Source of the DNA: Prochilodus magdalenae
Taxonomy: Eukaryota; Chordata; Actinopteri; Characiformes; Prochilodontidae
NCBI GenBank assembly: GCA_024036415.1
Contig: JAMWET010001300.1
Coordinates: 587,501 to 651,500 of the forward strand
DNA length: 64,000 bases
Direction: 5' to 3'
Part shown: piece after piece, positions 37,321-48,640 of the stretch
How positions within the stretch are numbered: position 1 is the first letter of the stretch
Layout: the number at the start of each line of letters is the position of its first letter
Translations under genes and position numbers: made by a program
The notes under the pieces: generated by a model
What the model was told of the DNA's origin: nothing
Seen by the model: the letters and a program-made list of their open reading frames with translations, nothing else
Databases searched by the model: none

Positions 37321-37545
37321 TTCGCACCCCCCCGGCCCATTAAAGCCTCATGGCTGTCATTATTACATATTCATCTTGTCAACATTGTTATCCAGTGCGA
37401 CTTGATATGGGGATAAAACAACAGGCTCGCTGTTCCATTGTGACATCATCACCCACGTGCTAAATGAATGGCTGCCAATAAAACTTTATTTACAATGCGC
37501 TGCCTCACATTCCTGTGCCAGCACATATACGTCTAAACCATAGGC
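37321..37545. promoter_or_regulatory. Candidate conserved non-coding block
   Basis: Unique sequence with CCATTAAAGCCTCATGGC, TTATTACATATTCAT, a CACGTG E-box in ACCCACGTGCTAA (about 37450) and CCAATAAAACTTTATTTAC (about 37476). No frame or repeat. The motif density and clean texture suggest regulatory DNA, untested. Confidence 0.3.
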
Positions 37546-38074
37546 CCTTGTCACCATGGACAGTGTGATTCAAGACGGATGGTCAGGTTGACTAATGTGG
37601 GCCAGGGACCTACTAGGCTTTTATGGATTATGTTGGCAACAGGTGGACTTAGCAAAAGGGCACGGAATGGAATAGTGACGTCCAGTGAAGAAGGCTGAAC
37701 ATGGCTTTGAAAATCATCTGATAAACCAGATATAACTCCAACCCCAAAGACTTCCATAAATAAATAATGTACATGGAAGTTCTTAGGCAGTTGACTTCCC
37801 TCTTTTAAAAGAGCCTGCTTCTTAGGAAATGGAGAAGTTGTCATTGGTCATGAAGGAAGAGAGATTTACACTTGTCTGCCACACTTGTTTATTTTACACT
37901 TGTTTAATAGTAAAGACCCCTATTATTCTACTCATGTCAGGGTCTCTCTTAAGGCCAGCACTAAACAAACTGACCAGTGTCTATATACTAAAAGAAAACT
38001 GCCAACATCAGAATACAGATACAGCAAATACAGCTAAAGAAATAATAAACAATTCAGCCAGCATGAGTGTGCAA
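37546..38074. other. Intergenic DNA, nothing recognised
   Basis: Short frames on both strands (97-98 codons) without domains. Confidence 0.5.
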
Positions 38075-38915
38075 GAGAATATTCTAGAACAGTTTAAATT
38101 GGGGGACCATGGTAAAACAACTTGAATAGAGAGGACATTCCAGAGTAAATGGAGGAGAGGTTTCTAGAGCAGTCTGAATGGATAAGAAGTTTCTAGAGCA
38201 GTGGCAAAAGCAAAGCTATTGTAGAGCACTAAGGGTCAATGAAAACATAGTAGCAGTACAGTATGAATGGGAATAACATTCTAGAACTGAGTGGATAGGT
38301 AAGAATATTCTCAAGCACCGATAGTGAATTCTATGATAGAGTTAAAGGGAGAAAGCATTCTGGAACTGTGTGAAAGAAAGAGAACCTTCTAGACCTGTGT
38401 GAATGAAAAATACAATTCTAGAACAATGGATAGATGAGAACATTCTAGAGCTTTGTTAGTGAAAGAACACATTCTAGTACAGTGAAAATCGTAGGAAACT
38501 ATCTAGAACTGTGTGAAAGAAGGAGAATATTGTACAACCCTGTGAATGGAGGAGAACATTCTAGAATTATGTGAATAAAGGAGAAGATTCCATATCAGTG
38601 TACATATAGGGATACTATTCTAGAGCAGTGGGAGTGAATGATAATATTGTAGTACAATGGGAATGTAGACAACATTCTAGAACAGTGTGAGTAAGTAAGA
38701 ACATTCTAGAGCAGTGTTAATGAGCGAGAACAATAAATATGCTTTCAAAAATTAAGCGTAATATCCTACAACTGTATGAATTAAGTTTTAGAACCTTCCG
38801 GATAAAGAGAACATTCTAGAACAATGGGAATAAAGGAGATAACAGAACACTGTGAAAGATAAGAACATTCTGGAACTGTGTGAATGAAGAGGAACATTTA
38901 AAACAGTCTTTATAG
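38075..38915. repeat. Decayed ~29-bp minisatellite with heat-shock-element-like core
   Basis: Some 28-29 diverged copies at 28-31 base spacing of a unit with consensus near ACATTCTAGAACAGTGTGAA plus TGAAGGAGA. The joint between units gives GAACATTCTAGAA, a three-box nGAAnnTTCnnGAAn match. Complete matches are seen at 38077-38089, 38554-38566, 38809-38821 and 38863-38875, and most other units have two of three boxes (for example 38438-38450). Copies differ by substitutions and small indels, so the array is old. Confidence 0.85.
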
Positions 38916-39224
38916 ACAACAAGCTGCTTAAGTCATCCAGTCAATCATACACGTATGGCATACCAACCATATTTGATAGGTTTAATGGAGGTTTGTTTGT
39001 TTGTGTTTGTTTTGGTGGGCAGCAGAAATAGCAGGCTTATATGTCGCATCATGCTGGCATGCTGATATCCCCTCAGAAATGATTCATGTTTTATGGTCGA
39101 GTGACTGGGGAAGAAAGAATGCGTTCATTCGTCTGTGAGTCATATACAACTCAAGCCCTCTACAACAAGCTCTCTTTTTCCTTAAAGACTTTTTTGATTG
39201 GGCAATCTACTAGTACACAGTAAA
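38916..39224. other. Intergenic DNA, nothing recognised
   Basis: A small GTTTGTTTGT patch near 38994-39010. No gene. Confidence 0.5.
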
Positions 39225-39226
39225 TA

Positions 39227-39523
39227 CAGTTGTATGCAAAAGTTTGGGTACCCTGACCAAGTGACACATTTTTGAAGTAAACAGGTAAACACAGGTAAAT
39301 ACAACCTCTGTATGTTTCTGCACATGTAAATGCACAAATATTTATGTAACTTTATATTTAATTCAAGTAAAGAATTTGATTCATAATTTAATGTTTAGCC
39401 TTTTGTTGTTTAACTTTTTAAACATTGTGCTAACCCTCAACAACCATAGGCTCCTCACAGCCAAAGGGGTAGTTACTAAGTATTGACTTGGCAGGGTATC
39501 CAAACCTTTAAACATGCCACAGT
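39227..39523. mobile_element. Tc1/mariner-type MITE or 5' end of composite element
   Basis: The left end CAGTTGTATGCAAAAGTTTG (continuing GGTACCCTGACCAAG) follows TA. At 39490-39523 the inverse sequence reads, on the - strand, GGCATGTTTAAAGGTTTGGA then TACCCTGCCAAG, a diverged copy of the same terminus. The ~300-base unit thus has its own inverted repeats and no coding capacity. Confidence 0.6.
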
Positions 39524-39525
39524 TA

Positions 39526-40330
39526 CTACTTTTTTAAGGTAATCAATACACACACAAGGAAGTGTGGCATTGCAATGCTATTGAGAATGAAGATAAAGGT
39601 TAGCAGGAACAATAAATGTTGCTCTATTTTTAGACTGATATGGACAATATTTATTGAGCTACACATACAGATGTACTGTCTCTAAGTTTAGTGCTGGACT
39701 GACATGCTTGCTAATGCAACATCCCAAACATCTCGGCATGGAGTTGTAGAGGCTCCCAATAGTGTCCTGCAATAATCAGTCCCATGCAGCTTGAATGTTC
39801 TCACATAGTTCCTGCAGACTGTGTTGTGGGGCGGAGGTGGAGTGACACCAAGCCATCTGGATGTGTGACACATGACCGTTCAGCTTGGCGCTGACCACAG
39901 TGCCTCCACACACAGATTCGTTGGTTGTCTCCAGAAGACAAATATGAGACTTGTCACTGAAGATGACCTGCTGCCATTATGAGTCACTCCATGATAGTCT
40001 GGCACAACACCACTGCAGGCCTGTGTATGTTGACATAGTGTTAAGAGCAGTTGTCATAGCGGTCTGTGTGCATGTAGTCCTGCACTAATAGGATGATTCA
40101 TAGAGGGCATCACTGAATGTTTGCAATTGTGACTGTTGGGTCAGTCAGGCACAGCAATAAGGCCCGTCCTTACATGCATCAAAACGTGTTCGAGTGTAAA
40201 CTTGAATCATTCGCATGTCTCATGATGTCAAACCTACCTAAAATTTATTCCCAGGAAAGGATATTTTTACCAGTTTGCTTCAGAGGTTGTTTGTGTTTCT
40301 TTTCACTTCTAAAATGAACAAAAATGTAAT
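39526..40330 (-). pseudogene. Decayed Tc1/mariner transposase remnant
   Basis: Read on the - strand, about 40015-39650 gives, across several stops and frameshifts, peptides typical of Tc1/mariner DDE transposases: DKSHICLLETTNESVCGG (catalytic-domain region), then LQELCENIQAAWD, then LYNSMPRCLGCCISKH near the C-terminus. The N-terminal DNA-binding part is not recognisable. The same sequence recurs at 47474-48022 (shared GGAACAATAAATG and TATTTATTGAGCTACACATA). Non-functional. Confidence 0.75.
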
Positions 40331-40365
40331 TTGGCCAGGGGTATTCCAACCTTTCCATACAGTTG
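40331..40365. mobile_element. Right terminus of the composite mariner-type element
   Basis: On the - strand this is CAACTGTATGGAAAGGTTGG followed by AATACCCCTGGCC, pairing with the terminus at 39227, and a TA follows at 40366. It is a third copy of the terminus within 1.15 kb, suggesting nesting of two related elements. Confidence 0.6.
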
Positions 40366-40367
40366 TA

Positions 40368-41037
40368 AGTGAGTCTAAGGGTTGGTACACTGAACGCTTG
40401 AGTACAACATTTCCCTTTGTAGTCTTGTAACTCTATATTTAGGCGCTCTGAGTTCACCCCACCTATCTTTCATTGTGCAATCGAACAGTTTTGCCAAATC
40501 ATGTCTCGACTCTCATATATATCACTTCATCCAACCCGAGGGCTGAAAGTGCCTGGTTTAATTGCACCAGTTTATAGACTGTACTCTTGCCCAGGGTCAT
40601 GAATACAGGCACACGATGCTCTAACATATTTTTTAATGGGGTCCAAAGCCGCCAGGCTGCATTTATATAGGATGAGGATCTGTTCCCCTACCGTTTTGAG
40701 ACACTGGCACAGAATGAGATGCCAGCTGGCTGCCACGTGATGCCAGAAATCTGGCACAGCCAGCAAAGCTTTGCTGGCCACGCAGAAGCACTTCAACACC
40801 CCATGCCTGCACACACATATGCATGGCAACATATTGATGCGCAGATCCTGTCAATCTTTTTTCTTTGGAATCTTACGGCGTTCTGAACACATACTTGTCA
40901 TTCTTGCAGACATGTTCTGTGCAGATGGAGCTTTCGAGTTCACCTTGTGTTACTCTGTGAGAAACAGACTAATTTAAGAGGTCACATTATGGCATGAAAA
41001 CTACAGCAACTCTACAAATGAATATTGTTGCTATCAT
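40368..41037. other. Intergenic DNA, nothing recognised
   Basis: Unique sequence with overlapping 60-86 codon frames on both strands, none with a domain. Confidence 0.45.
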
Positions 41038-41281
41038 ATCGTCGCTGTCCAATGAAAAACATGTGTCTCCACTTTTTTGTCCATTTTCACTTTTATGCAT
41101 CATTTGGACACACCAGCTGCTGTTTACACTGATTGAGAATCTCATGATGAATGGACCAACAGAAATGGACCAAAAGACGTCTGGTTCCATTGACTTGTAT
41201 TAAAGTTAAATGAGGTTTTTGGCCTCTCCTGTAAAGTTGCCATTTTGGAGATACTTGTTTTTCTTTGGACAGCGACGATAT
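41038..41281. mobile_element. MITE family C, complete copy
   Basis: The left end ATCGTCGCTGTCCAATGAAA and the right end, reverse-complemented (ATCGTCGCTGTCCAAAGAAA), are inverted repeats of about 35 bases with few mismatches. The ~245-base body contains GGACCAACAGAAATGG and AGTTGCCATTTTGGAGATAC and no frame. It matches 30258-30426. The superfamily cannot be assigned from the ends alone. Confidence 0.8.
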
Positions 41282-43499
41282 GCAAACCTCTGTTACTGCT
41301 ATTTCCATTAATAGACTTTTTAATATAGTGCCTCTCATAAATTCAAACACAGCTCGAAGTGCTTTATGATGAGGAAGGTAAGTAACATTTAGACTAGAGG
41401 AGAAAAACTAAAACAATAAAAAAATGCAATAACAATTCTAAAAATAAATAATTCTAAATATAATTAAAGAAAATAATTAAGAAACAACATTAAAAACATT
41501 TAATAATCTGAAATACAGTAGGTAAAGTAAAATAAAAGACAAATAAACATGTCACATGATGCAATATATACAAACTGAGAAAATATTAAATAAAAGAAAA
41601 GAATATTTTAAACTTCTAACTGAGAATGCCTGCTGTGTGCCTTGGGAGTTTGGTAGTTTCACAGTTTCCGACAGATATGCTAATGGCAGCCTCAACACTT
41701 TTGTTGTGTTTTGTGGTTTTGTGCTAAGACAAGCATCATTGTGATGTACAGTATATTTACTCAGACAGTTACTAGTCTATTAATGACTGTAAAAACAAAG
41801 AAAGGTACTTCACAATGCATTCTGTATAGAACAGGACGGCAGTGAGGTGCTGCCAGTACTAGAGTAATATGTTCATTCCTACGTGTTCAAAGACGCTTGC
41901 TGTTGCATTCTGTGCAGTTTGTAGGTTTGTCTAAAGCCGTTTTGAATAAGCCAGTGAACAATGAGTTTAATTACTCTAAACAGGAGAAAATGAAAGGGTT
42001 GTGCAATGTAGGGCTGCCACTATTAGATTATGTCAGGCTTCACCTGTCAGGCTTCTTGGTCAGAGAAGGGCTGGTTAATATAGCTGGGTAGCTAAGGCTA
42101 GCTATCGTTACCTTAGCTGGGGAGCACAAACAAGAGACTAAGAACCAGAACCTGAAGATATGACACCCTATAAAACCCATAGCATATATCAAGGGTATCT
42201 GAAAAGGGCTGGTTTGGCTTTTGCTACTGGGTGCTAACATTAGCTAACTTCAGTAGCTAGCTAACATTAGAGCCCAGTGGCACCAAACTTGTAACACACT
42301 TTCTCAGCTTAAGCTAACTTTTCCCTTTCTCATTGCAAGGAAAGCAGGAAAACGGCAATTTAGTAGCTTTCTGAATGTGTTTAAATAACAAGGAACACAT
42401 TGACGTATGTTGAACAGATGAGAGCCTCAGACAACCAACACTTGCACCCTGACGTCTTAACAAGAAGACTAGAGTTAAACAAATAGAACCCTTTTTAACC
42501 CTCTATGGTGCCTCACTGTAGAAGACCAATTCCGATACTGGTGTTTGGTTTTGGGATCTGTAGGAGCGTTTGGTCAGACAGAATTGGATATCTCAAACAC
42601 TTGAATATGCAGTATATATAATATATATTGTACAAATGTGTGTTTAATTTGTGTTTTTTTTTTTTATTAAAATCTTGCATATTGATGGAGAAACACATCA
42701 CTGTTAAATGATTTTTTACTAGCATGTTGCATTGCAATGCTGGTCCTACACAATCTGCGTACCCTGATCCGACTGTGTTTGAACAGCAGTGAGCGATGAT
42801 ATACAGCAGAAACAGTGTCTTTTAAACCACAGGCTTAAAAATGAAAACAGCTTTTTAGTGAACCCTGGTTCAAACATCAAGTATGATCTAATAATTGTTG
42901 CAGCCATGGTGCAGGGTGAGATACAGACCTGTAGAACTGGTGCAAAATTAACAGAGACCAAAGTTTTCACTGTTCCTTGCTTCTACAAAGTTACTACAGT
43001 TTTGTCACAGCTCCACTGATTCTTGTCAGGATAGCCTAAGGCATACAAATTAAGACTTCACTGCCCCCCCCCTCCTTAAATTGGGTGTCAGCACCGTAGA
43101 CGAGGTGTACCGGCTAAGCATGTGCTGCTTATTCTTGTGTGAGTCAGCCAGCATTAACATAAGAAGAGTCCAACATCTCAGAGAGAATAAAAGCAGCGCT
43201 GTGATGGCTGGAATCTGCAGATTGCTCTTTTTCACCTTTTTGTCTCGTCACCATCCACTGCTTTAGAAGTGTCCTCCTTAGTGATTTTGCTGCCTTAGCA
43301 GTTCCCTTTTCATATCAAAATGACTTGCATCTTAACTTAAATAGAAGATTAACTTTAGATTTCAGTTTAGGAGATTACGGACTTCCGTGCACGTCTGTTT
43401 GATGCTGTTTTGTAATAGTTTGAGTTTGTTTAAACTTGCTGCTGTGTGTCCTATTATGGCTTATCACATTGCCCACCTACTGCACGCTGTCATGTCAAA
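41282..43499. other. Intergenic DNA with repeat fragments
   Basis: 41390-41600 is A-rich. 42010-42290 has GCTAGCTAACATTAG-type phrases common in fish repeats and an AGGGCTGCCACTATTAGATT phrase that resembles an hAT end. A T-run lies at 42653-42666 and a C9 run near 43064. No gene recognised. Confidence 0.45.
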
Positions 43500-43895
43500 C
43501 CATTTAATATTAATTTATAATGCATGTGTTAATGTTGATGAAGCGACCTCATAGACGCATTAAAATCCCTGGTAACTAAAAAATATGATCCGTTATCCTC
43601 ATGATAATTGTTCTTCGGCCTTTGCATTATGGATTGTTTTGATCATTGATGTCCTGCGATGGTAGGCCATTATGTAGAGGAAGCTTAATTTGCCCGTCGC
43701 TAACTAATTGCTGCATACTTAGGGGGAGTAATAAAAATGCTATTAAGTAAAATACCTGTGTCATTAACCTAACTGGGTTAATATGTGAAGCAGCAGGGTT
43801 TAATAAACAAAAGCAGTGGTGCCTGCTCCACACAGGGCCAATTAAAAATGTGCCGTCATTAATTACGTAGTTTGCCATTGTCAAAACCGGTTATT
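43500..43895. promoter_or_regulatory. Candidate conserved non-coding block rich in homeodomain-like sites
   Basis: Unique sequence with TAATTA-type sites (GTCATTAATTACGTAG at about 43855, GCTAACTAATTGCTGC near 43698, CCAATTAAAAATGTG near 43838), and no simple repeat. The one frame through it (85 codons, - strand) has no domain. The texture is that of a developmental enhancer-like conserved element. This is inference. Confidence 0.35.
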
Positions 43896-46419
43896 GGCAC
43901 TTGTAGGCATTCAAAGTTATGTCCTTTCCGTTGTCTGAACATTCTTCAGAGTTCATTTGTCTTCAAAGTAAGTTATAGCAGTTATAATCTTTCCTTAAAT
44001 GTTGTACTGTTGTTGCATTCTGTTGTCTGTAAGCTCAGGAAATAACTTCACCCAGGCTGGTCTAAGAGGGCCAGTTGCCCTCATACATCAGGAGCTCATC
44101 TCCACATCCTTCACCGAGGGTGTCAAACGCCAGCCTTAAACAGAGCTTTGTAAACGAACACAAACCCCATACTCAAGTAAAAGCAACAAAGTAGAAATAA
44201 ACATAGTCATATGTCTCATAATCTCCTAGGTGTTGCATAAAGTTTCCTAACTGTCATTTCCTTCTGATAATTTAAGGTAAAGAAATGCCACTGAGCAATG
44301 TGAAAAGATACGGCAGAAGATACCGAGATGTTTGAGGAGGAGAATGTCCCAATGCATGTTCTTGTGATAAAAAATATTCAATATATTGAGAAAGTAGAGA
44401 TTTAACGAAATTATAAAACAGCTAGCAAGTTAGTAGTCCAAATGACTACTTCCATGACTTCCTCTATCAAAACAGTAGGTTATTAGTGAATGTCTTTACA
44501 TGTAGACTCTCAGAACAGAGAGAAACTGTCACTGCGGTCCTGACTGGAATGCATGTCAGTGTGAGCATATTTCTGATTTGCATTGACCCTGTACACCCTG
44601 TCTTGTCTCCGGCCTTGTACTTTTGGTACTACTTGGTTTATATCTTAATGAACCTGCACAGTAGATGTACCTGCACAGTGTCTTTTTTCTAACAGTGCTG
44701 GGTAATGATTGTAAAGGTACACCTTCGGTAGGAACATAACTGACCGTTGCATTCATGGTTTTGTTGTTATGACCACACTGTCTTGTCTTTAACTTTTTTT
44801 ATTATATTGCTCTGCTCTGAAACTTTGTGCTATGAAAAGGTGCAAAAGCATTATGTATAGAGTATATTCGACCCAGTCTATTCTATAATTTATTAGCTTA
44901 CAAATGAAACTACCTTTTCTTTCCCCAGATGTTTTTCTTGTTTATGTCCTTTGTGTGTTGGGCTAGCCACCAAATGGAAGATGCTCTTTGCTGGTGGTTA
45001 AACTGTTCACTTTTCATTTTCGCAAAAGCAACACACTATCAAAACTGATTTTAGGAGAGTCAGTTAGTTTCACTCTTGGCTAGGCTAGCAGGTTATGGTA
45101 AGTTGGGTCAATGAAGGAGTGCTGTCATAGTTAGGATGGAATTTTACTGCATGCCTTAGTGACTGTAGTAAACCTCTCAGCATTTTCTCTTAGCTCTAAG
45201 AAACAACTCAGGACACCCTCAACTAGGAATTTTGGCTAAAGGAAAACTTTTCCTTACGGTTCATACTTTTAAGGTGGTTTGTGCCACCAGGCATTGTCTT
45301 AAACCATGTGGGAGAGGCTGTCTAGGAGTATATTATGGGTGTCATCTCTCCTTCCACAACAACAGAATATATGCAAAAAGACAGATTTATAGCAACAACT
45401 GAGAGCCTGTAAACAAGTGCAAGCAGTGTAACGCGATTGCATAAACTGCATCGTTACTGAGTAGCTGATTGGATGTAAGCTCATTATAATATCAATGTAT
45501 TTTTTGTTAAAACAATAAATCACAGACATGTTGACAGGCCACTGCATTGCAATTTAATTTGCAGAGTTCACCAGGCCTGTAGAAATGTGAGTAAAGAAGT
45601 AAACTGTATACACTGTACACGTAACATTGGTAAGCAGGCGGTGCATGGCAGTGAGTTGTCAGAACAAAGCCCTTCAAATCAACCTTCATGAGCAGTGTTG
45701 TCTATAGAAATGCCGATGCATGTCGACCTAGAGCCGTTAGGTCAAGAAAACCATAAAAAACACATGAAGTTACACATTAACAGCCCTGCAGACTGGCTCA
45801 AATTGGGTTCTTAGATCTTCAAAGTGCTACTAGGCATGAGTAAACAGATTGTAGTTTAAGTGCTGATTTGATGGGGCATAGATCGAAACCAATCAGAAAG
45901 AAGTTAGTGCAAGGAAAGTTTGGACTCAGGAAAAAGTACGGAGCCCATAGGCAAACGTGACGCGTCACGCGAAATTCCGATTTCACTGAAGAAGAACTTG
46001 GCATGGCAGATACTCTGAAAGATATGAAATATCTGGCCCCATAAAAATAGCCAGTATTCAAGGAAAAATGCCCTCATGTAAGGTATTTGTTTTTCCACGC
46101 CGTCAAGGAATGACAGTGTTGTTTCCATCTGCACAAAGGATTATAATTTTCCCCCAGAGAATTCTGTGGGCTCAGTTTAACTTCACTTTTTTTAAATGCA
46201 CATGCCTTGCCTGGAATCAATGCTGGTGGAATTTACTTAGCATGCTGGTTTAACATACTAATACATAATAAATATGCAAAAAAGTGAACTGAAATAAGCT
46301 GTTTTTGTTGTTGTTGCTGCAGTGCTTCCAGAAAATATTAAAAATCCATGACCTAGATCCTCCCCACCCTATATGCACTTGTGCTGGTCTTTTTTCCTCT
46401 TTATTTATCTCTCTATTGC
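43896..46419. other. Intergenic DNA, nothing recognised
   Basis: No gene. 45800-46060 contains a small unusual CpG-containing palindrome-like stretch GTGACGCGTCACGCGAAATT at about 45957. Otherwise unremarkable. Confidence 0.45.
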
Positions 46420-46446
46420 TCCCTCTCTCTCTCTCTCTCTCTCTCA

Positions 46447-46524
<78 letters not shown>
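46420..46524. repeat. (CT)n microsatellite
   Basis: About 105 bases of CT with three short interruptions. Serine/leucine frames across it are artefacts. Confidence 0.97.
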
Positions 46525-46526
<2 letters not shown>

Positions 46527-47473
46527 CGTCTCCTTTGTGCATATTCAAAAAAAAAAACACTGAGGGTTTAACAATTTAGTCATCACCAATATCATCCTTA
46601 GATATAACAGATATCATCACCATAACCCTTACTCATTTCTAACGATCCATCATTTTCAGTATTTACATGCTACACTGCCGTGTGGTATTTATCTGATCTC
46701 TTGAAATTTGAAAATGGATGCTGGTCTTGAACACAGAATTGAAATTCTACACTTCCTATGGATTCTCTTTTCACAATCCTTTATAAATGCATTTAAAAGG
46801 TGTTTACAGCATGCAGAATACTTTATAATACCGATGAAATTGCTTATAAGTAGTTATAATTAGTTATAATTATAACATTTAAATATAACATTTAATAAAG
46901 CAGGAGAATTTTACTTTACAATGTTTCTTAACACATTATTATATCCACCCATTAACACTCTAAACATGAATATGGTGATGCCCATATTCCCACACCTATC
47001 ACAACAGTGGTTACTTAGCCTAGCTAAAATAGCAGCACCTGAGCATAGTTTGTAATGTAAGAGAATAATAACTGGCTAACCGGTAACTGGACAGCTATAG
47101 TCACACATTATTAAGCCAGATTTTATAAAGCCATGCATGTGTGCTTTGTAAAATGTTATGCATGTAATTACAACAAATTTGCAATTATAAACACTTATGC
47201 CTTGTAATATATGGTGATTTTTATGCCATATTTATGTCATGCTTTATATATGCATTTATATATGTCATATGCATGTTAACCTATTAATTAAAATTAAGTT
47301 AACTCCAAAAGGCAGCAAAGCAACATACAAAAAAAAAAGACTGTGTCAATTTCTACAGCATGGAAGCATCAGATTTCCTAATTTCCTAATGAGTAGACCT
47401 TTGTTGGTTTGCTGTATATAAGGATCTTCTTCTCTCTTCGAGAGGTGTGGCTCTTTTATAGAGAATGTACATA
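46525..47473. other. AT-rich intergenic DNA, nothing recognised
   Basis: An A9 run near 46549, TA-rich stretches and no gene. Confidence 0.5.
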
Positions 47474-48022
47474 CACTCATCCAAAGAATAGTTGCACCCA
47501 GAAGGAAGTGTCAGATTGCAGTGCTGTTGGGAAGGAAGAGAAAGGTTACCAGGAACAATAAATGATGATAAATTTGGACTGATATGGGCAATATTTATTG
47601 AGCTACACATACAGAAGTAGTGTCTCTCAGTATGCTGTCGGGCCACCATGTTTGCTAATGCAACATGCCAGATGTCTCAGCATGGAGTTGTTAAGGTTTC
47701 TAATGGTGTCCTGTGATAATCCATCCCATGCAGTTTGAATATTCTCACACAGTTCCTGCAGATTTTGCGGTTGGGGTCACTTTATGACCATCTGGCATGA
47801 CATCAGTAAAATCTTTGGTAATGTTGATGGGGTGTTTAGGGCAGTCGTCACAATGGTCTGCATGCATATATTTCTGCGTCATGCAGCTGTCTGTCAATGT
47901 CCAAGCGGGAAACCTGAATCATTCGCGTGTCTCACAATGTCAAACCTACCCAAGTTTCATTCCTGTTGGTGGATTCATTCTGGGTGCAACTATTTGTGCA
48001 AGTATTCATTTGATGACGAGTG
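47474..48022 (-). mobile_element. Internally deleted Tc1/mariner element
   Basis: TA flanks at 47472-47473 and 48023-48024. The termini are inverted: CACTCATC...AATAGTTGCACCCAGAA on the left, and on the right read backwards CACTCGTCATCAAATGAATA, then AATAGTTGCACCCAGAAT. The left arm lacks about 15 bases. On the - strand the middle gives transposase-like peptides (LQELCENIQTAWDGLSQDT, then NNSMLRHLACCISKHGG), matching the C-terminal part of Tc1/mariner transposases and the remnant at 39526-40330. The catalytic core is mostly deleted; not functional. Confidence 0.85.
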
Positions 48023-48024
48023 TA

Positions 48025-48330
48025 TATCAGCAATTTGCGTCATGTGAATCTCGGATGCCGCCCTCAGGATTAAATTCTAGCACCAAATGTAATGTGCATA
48101 TGAAGTACCTTTGTAAGGTTCCCCACATATTGTTAAGGCTCTGTACCAAGTAAAGGTTTCTGGAGAACTATATGTCCAAAACCAGAGCACTTTAGCAATC
48201 TTTATTTTAAAGGTGTAAGTATTAAGCATCTTGTTCCTCTATCCATCTGTCTCCTCCATCCTGTCTTTTGCACTGTAGAGAATGATTTACACACTACGCT
48301 CATTTTTTCTCCTCCGTCTCATTTCTCTCT
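48025..48330. other. Short intergenic spacer
   Basis: Nothing recognised. A CT-rich patch leads into the next block. Confidence 0.4.
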
Positions 48331-48640
48331 CTCTCTCTTTCTCCATCCCTGTCTCTGTCTGTCTCTCCTGACTCCCATGCAGAGGGGATGGGCGACGGAG
48401 GCATGAAATTGACGTGATGAAAAACAACTGGGCTATCTCTCTGAGCCATTGGCTGCACCATTAAGATTCCCCGCCCTGCGCCCCAGCGTGTCCCTGTGCC
48501 TCTGCTGCGATAGGGGGGACATGCTGCAAATTACCCAGCCACTATCGCGGGTTATCAGCCGTCCACAACCATGACCCCCCTCTCTGAAATACACCCACTC
48601 ACTCTCCTCCCGAAGCTCTGTCGTCCAAGCTTCAGTTGAA
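48331..48640. promoter_or_regulatory. Candidate regulatory block, possible alternative first-exon region
   Basis: A GC-richer unique block after a CT-rich patch, with GAAATTGACGTGATGAAAAA (CRE-like TGACGTGA, about 48409-48416), AGCCATTGGCTGCACCATTA and CCCCGCCCTGCGCCCC (Sp1/KLF-like). It lies about 13.3 kb upstream of ppargc1a exon 1. Mammals have an alternative PPARGC1A promoter at roughly this distance, but I cannot show homology. Confidence 0.25.

Noticed and set aside
46305..46571. Overlapping S/L frames of 60-88 codons
   Set aside because: All arise from the (CT)n microsatellite.
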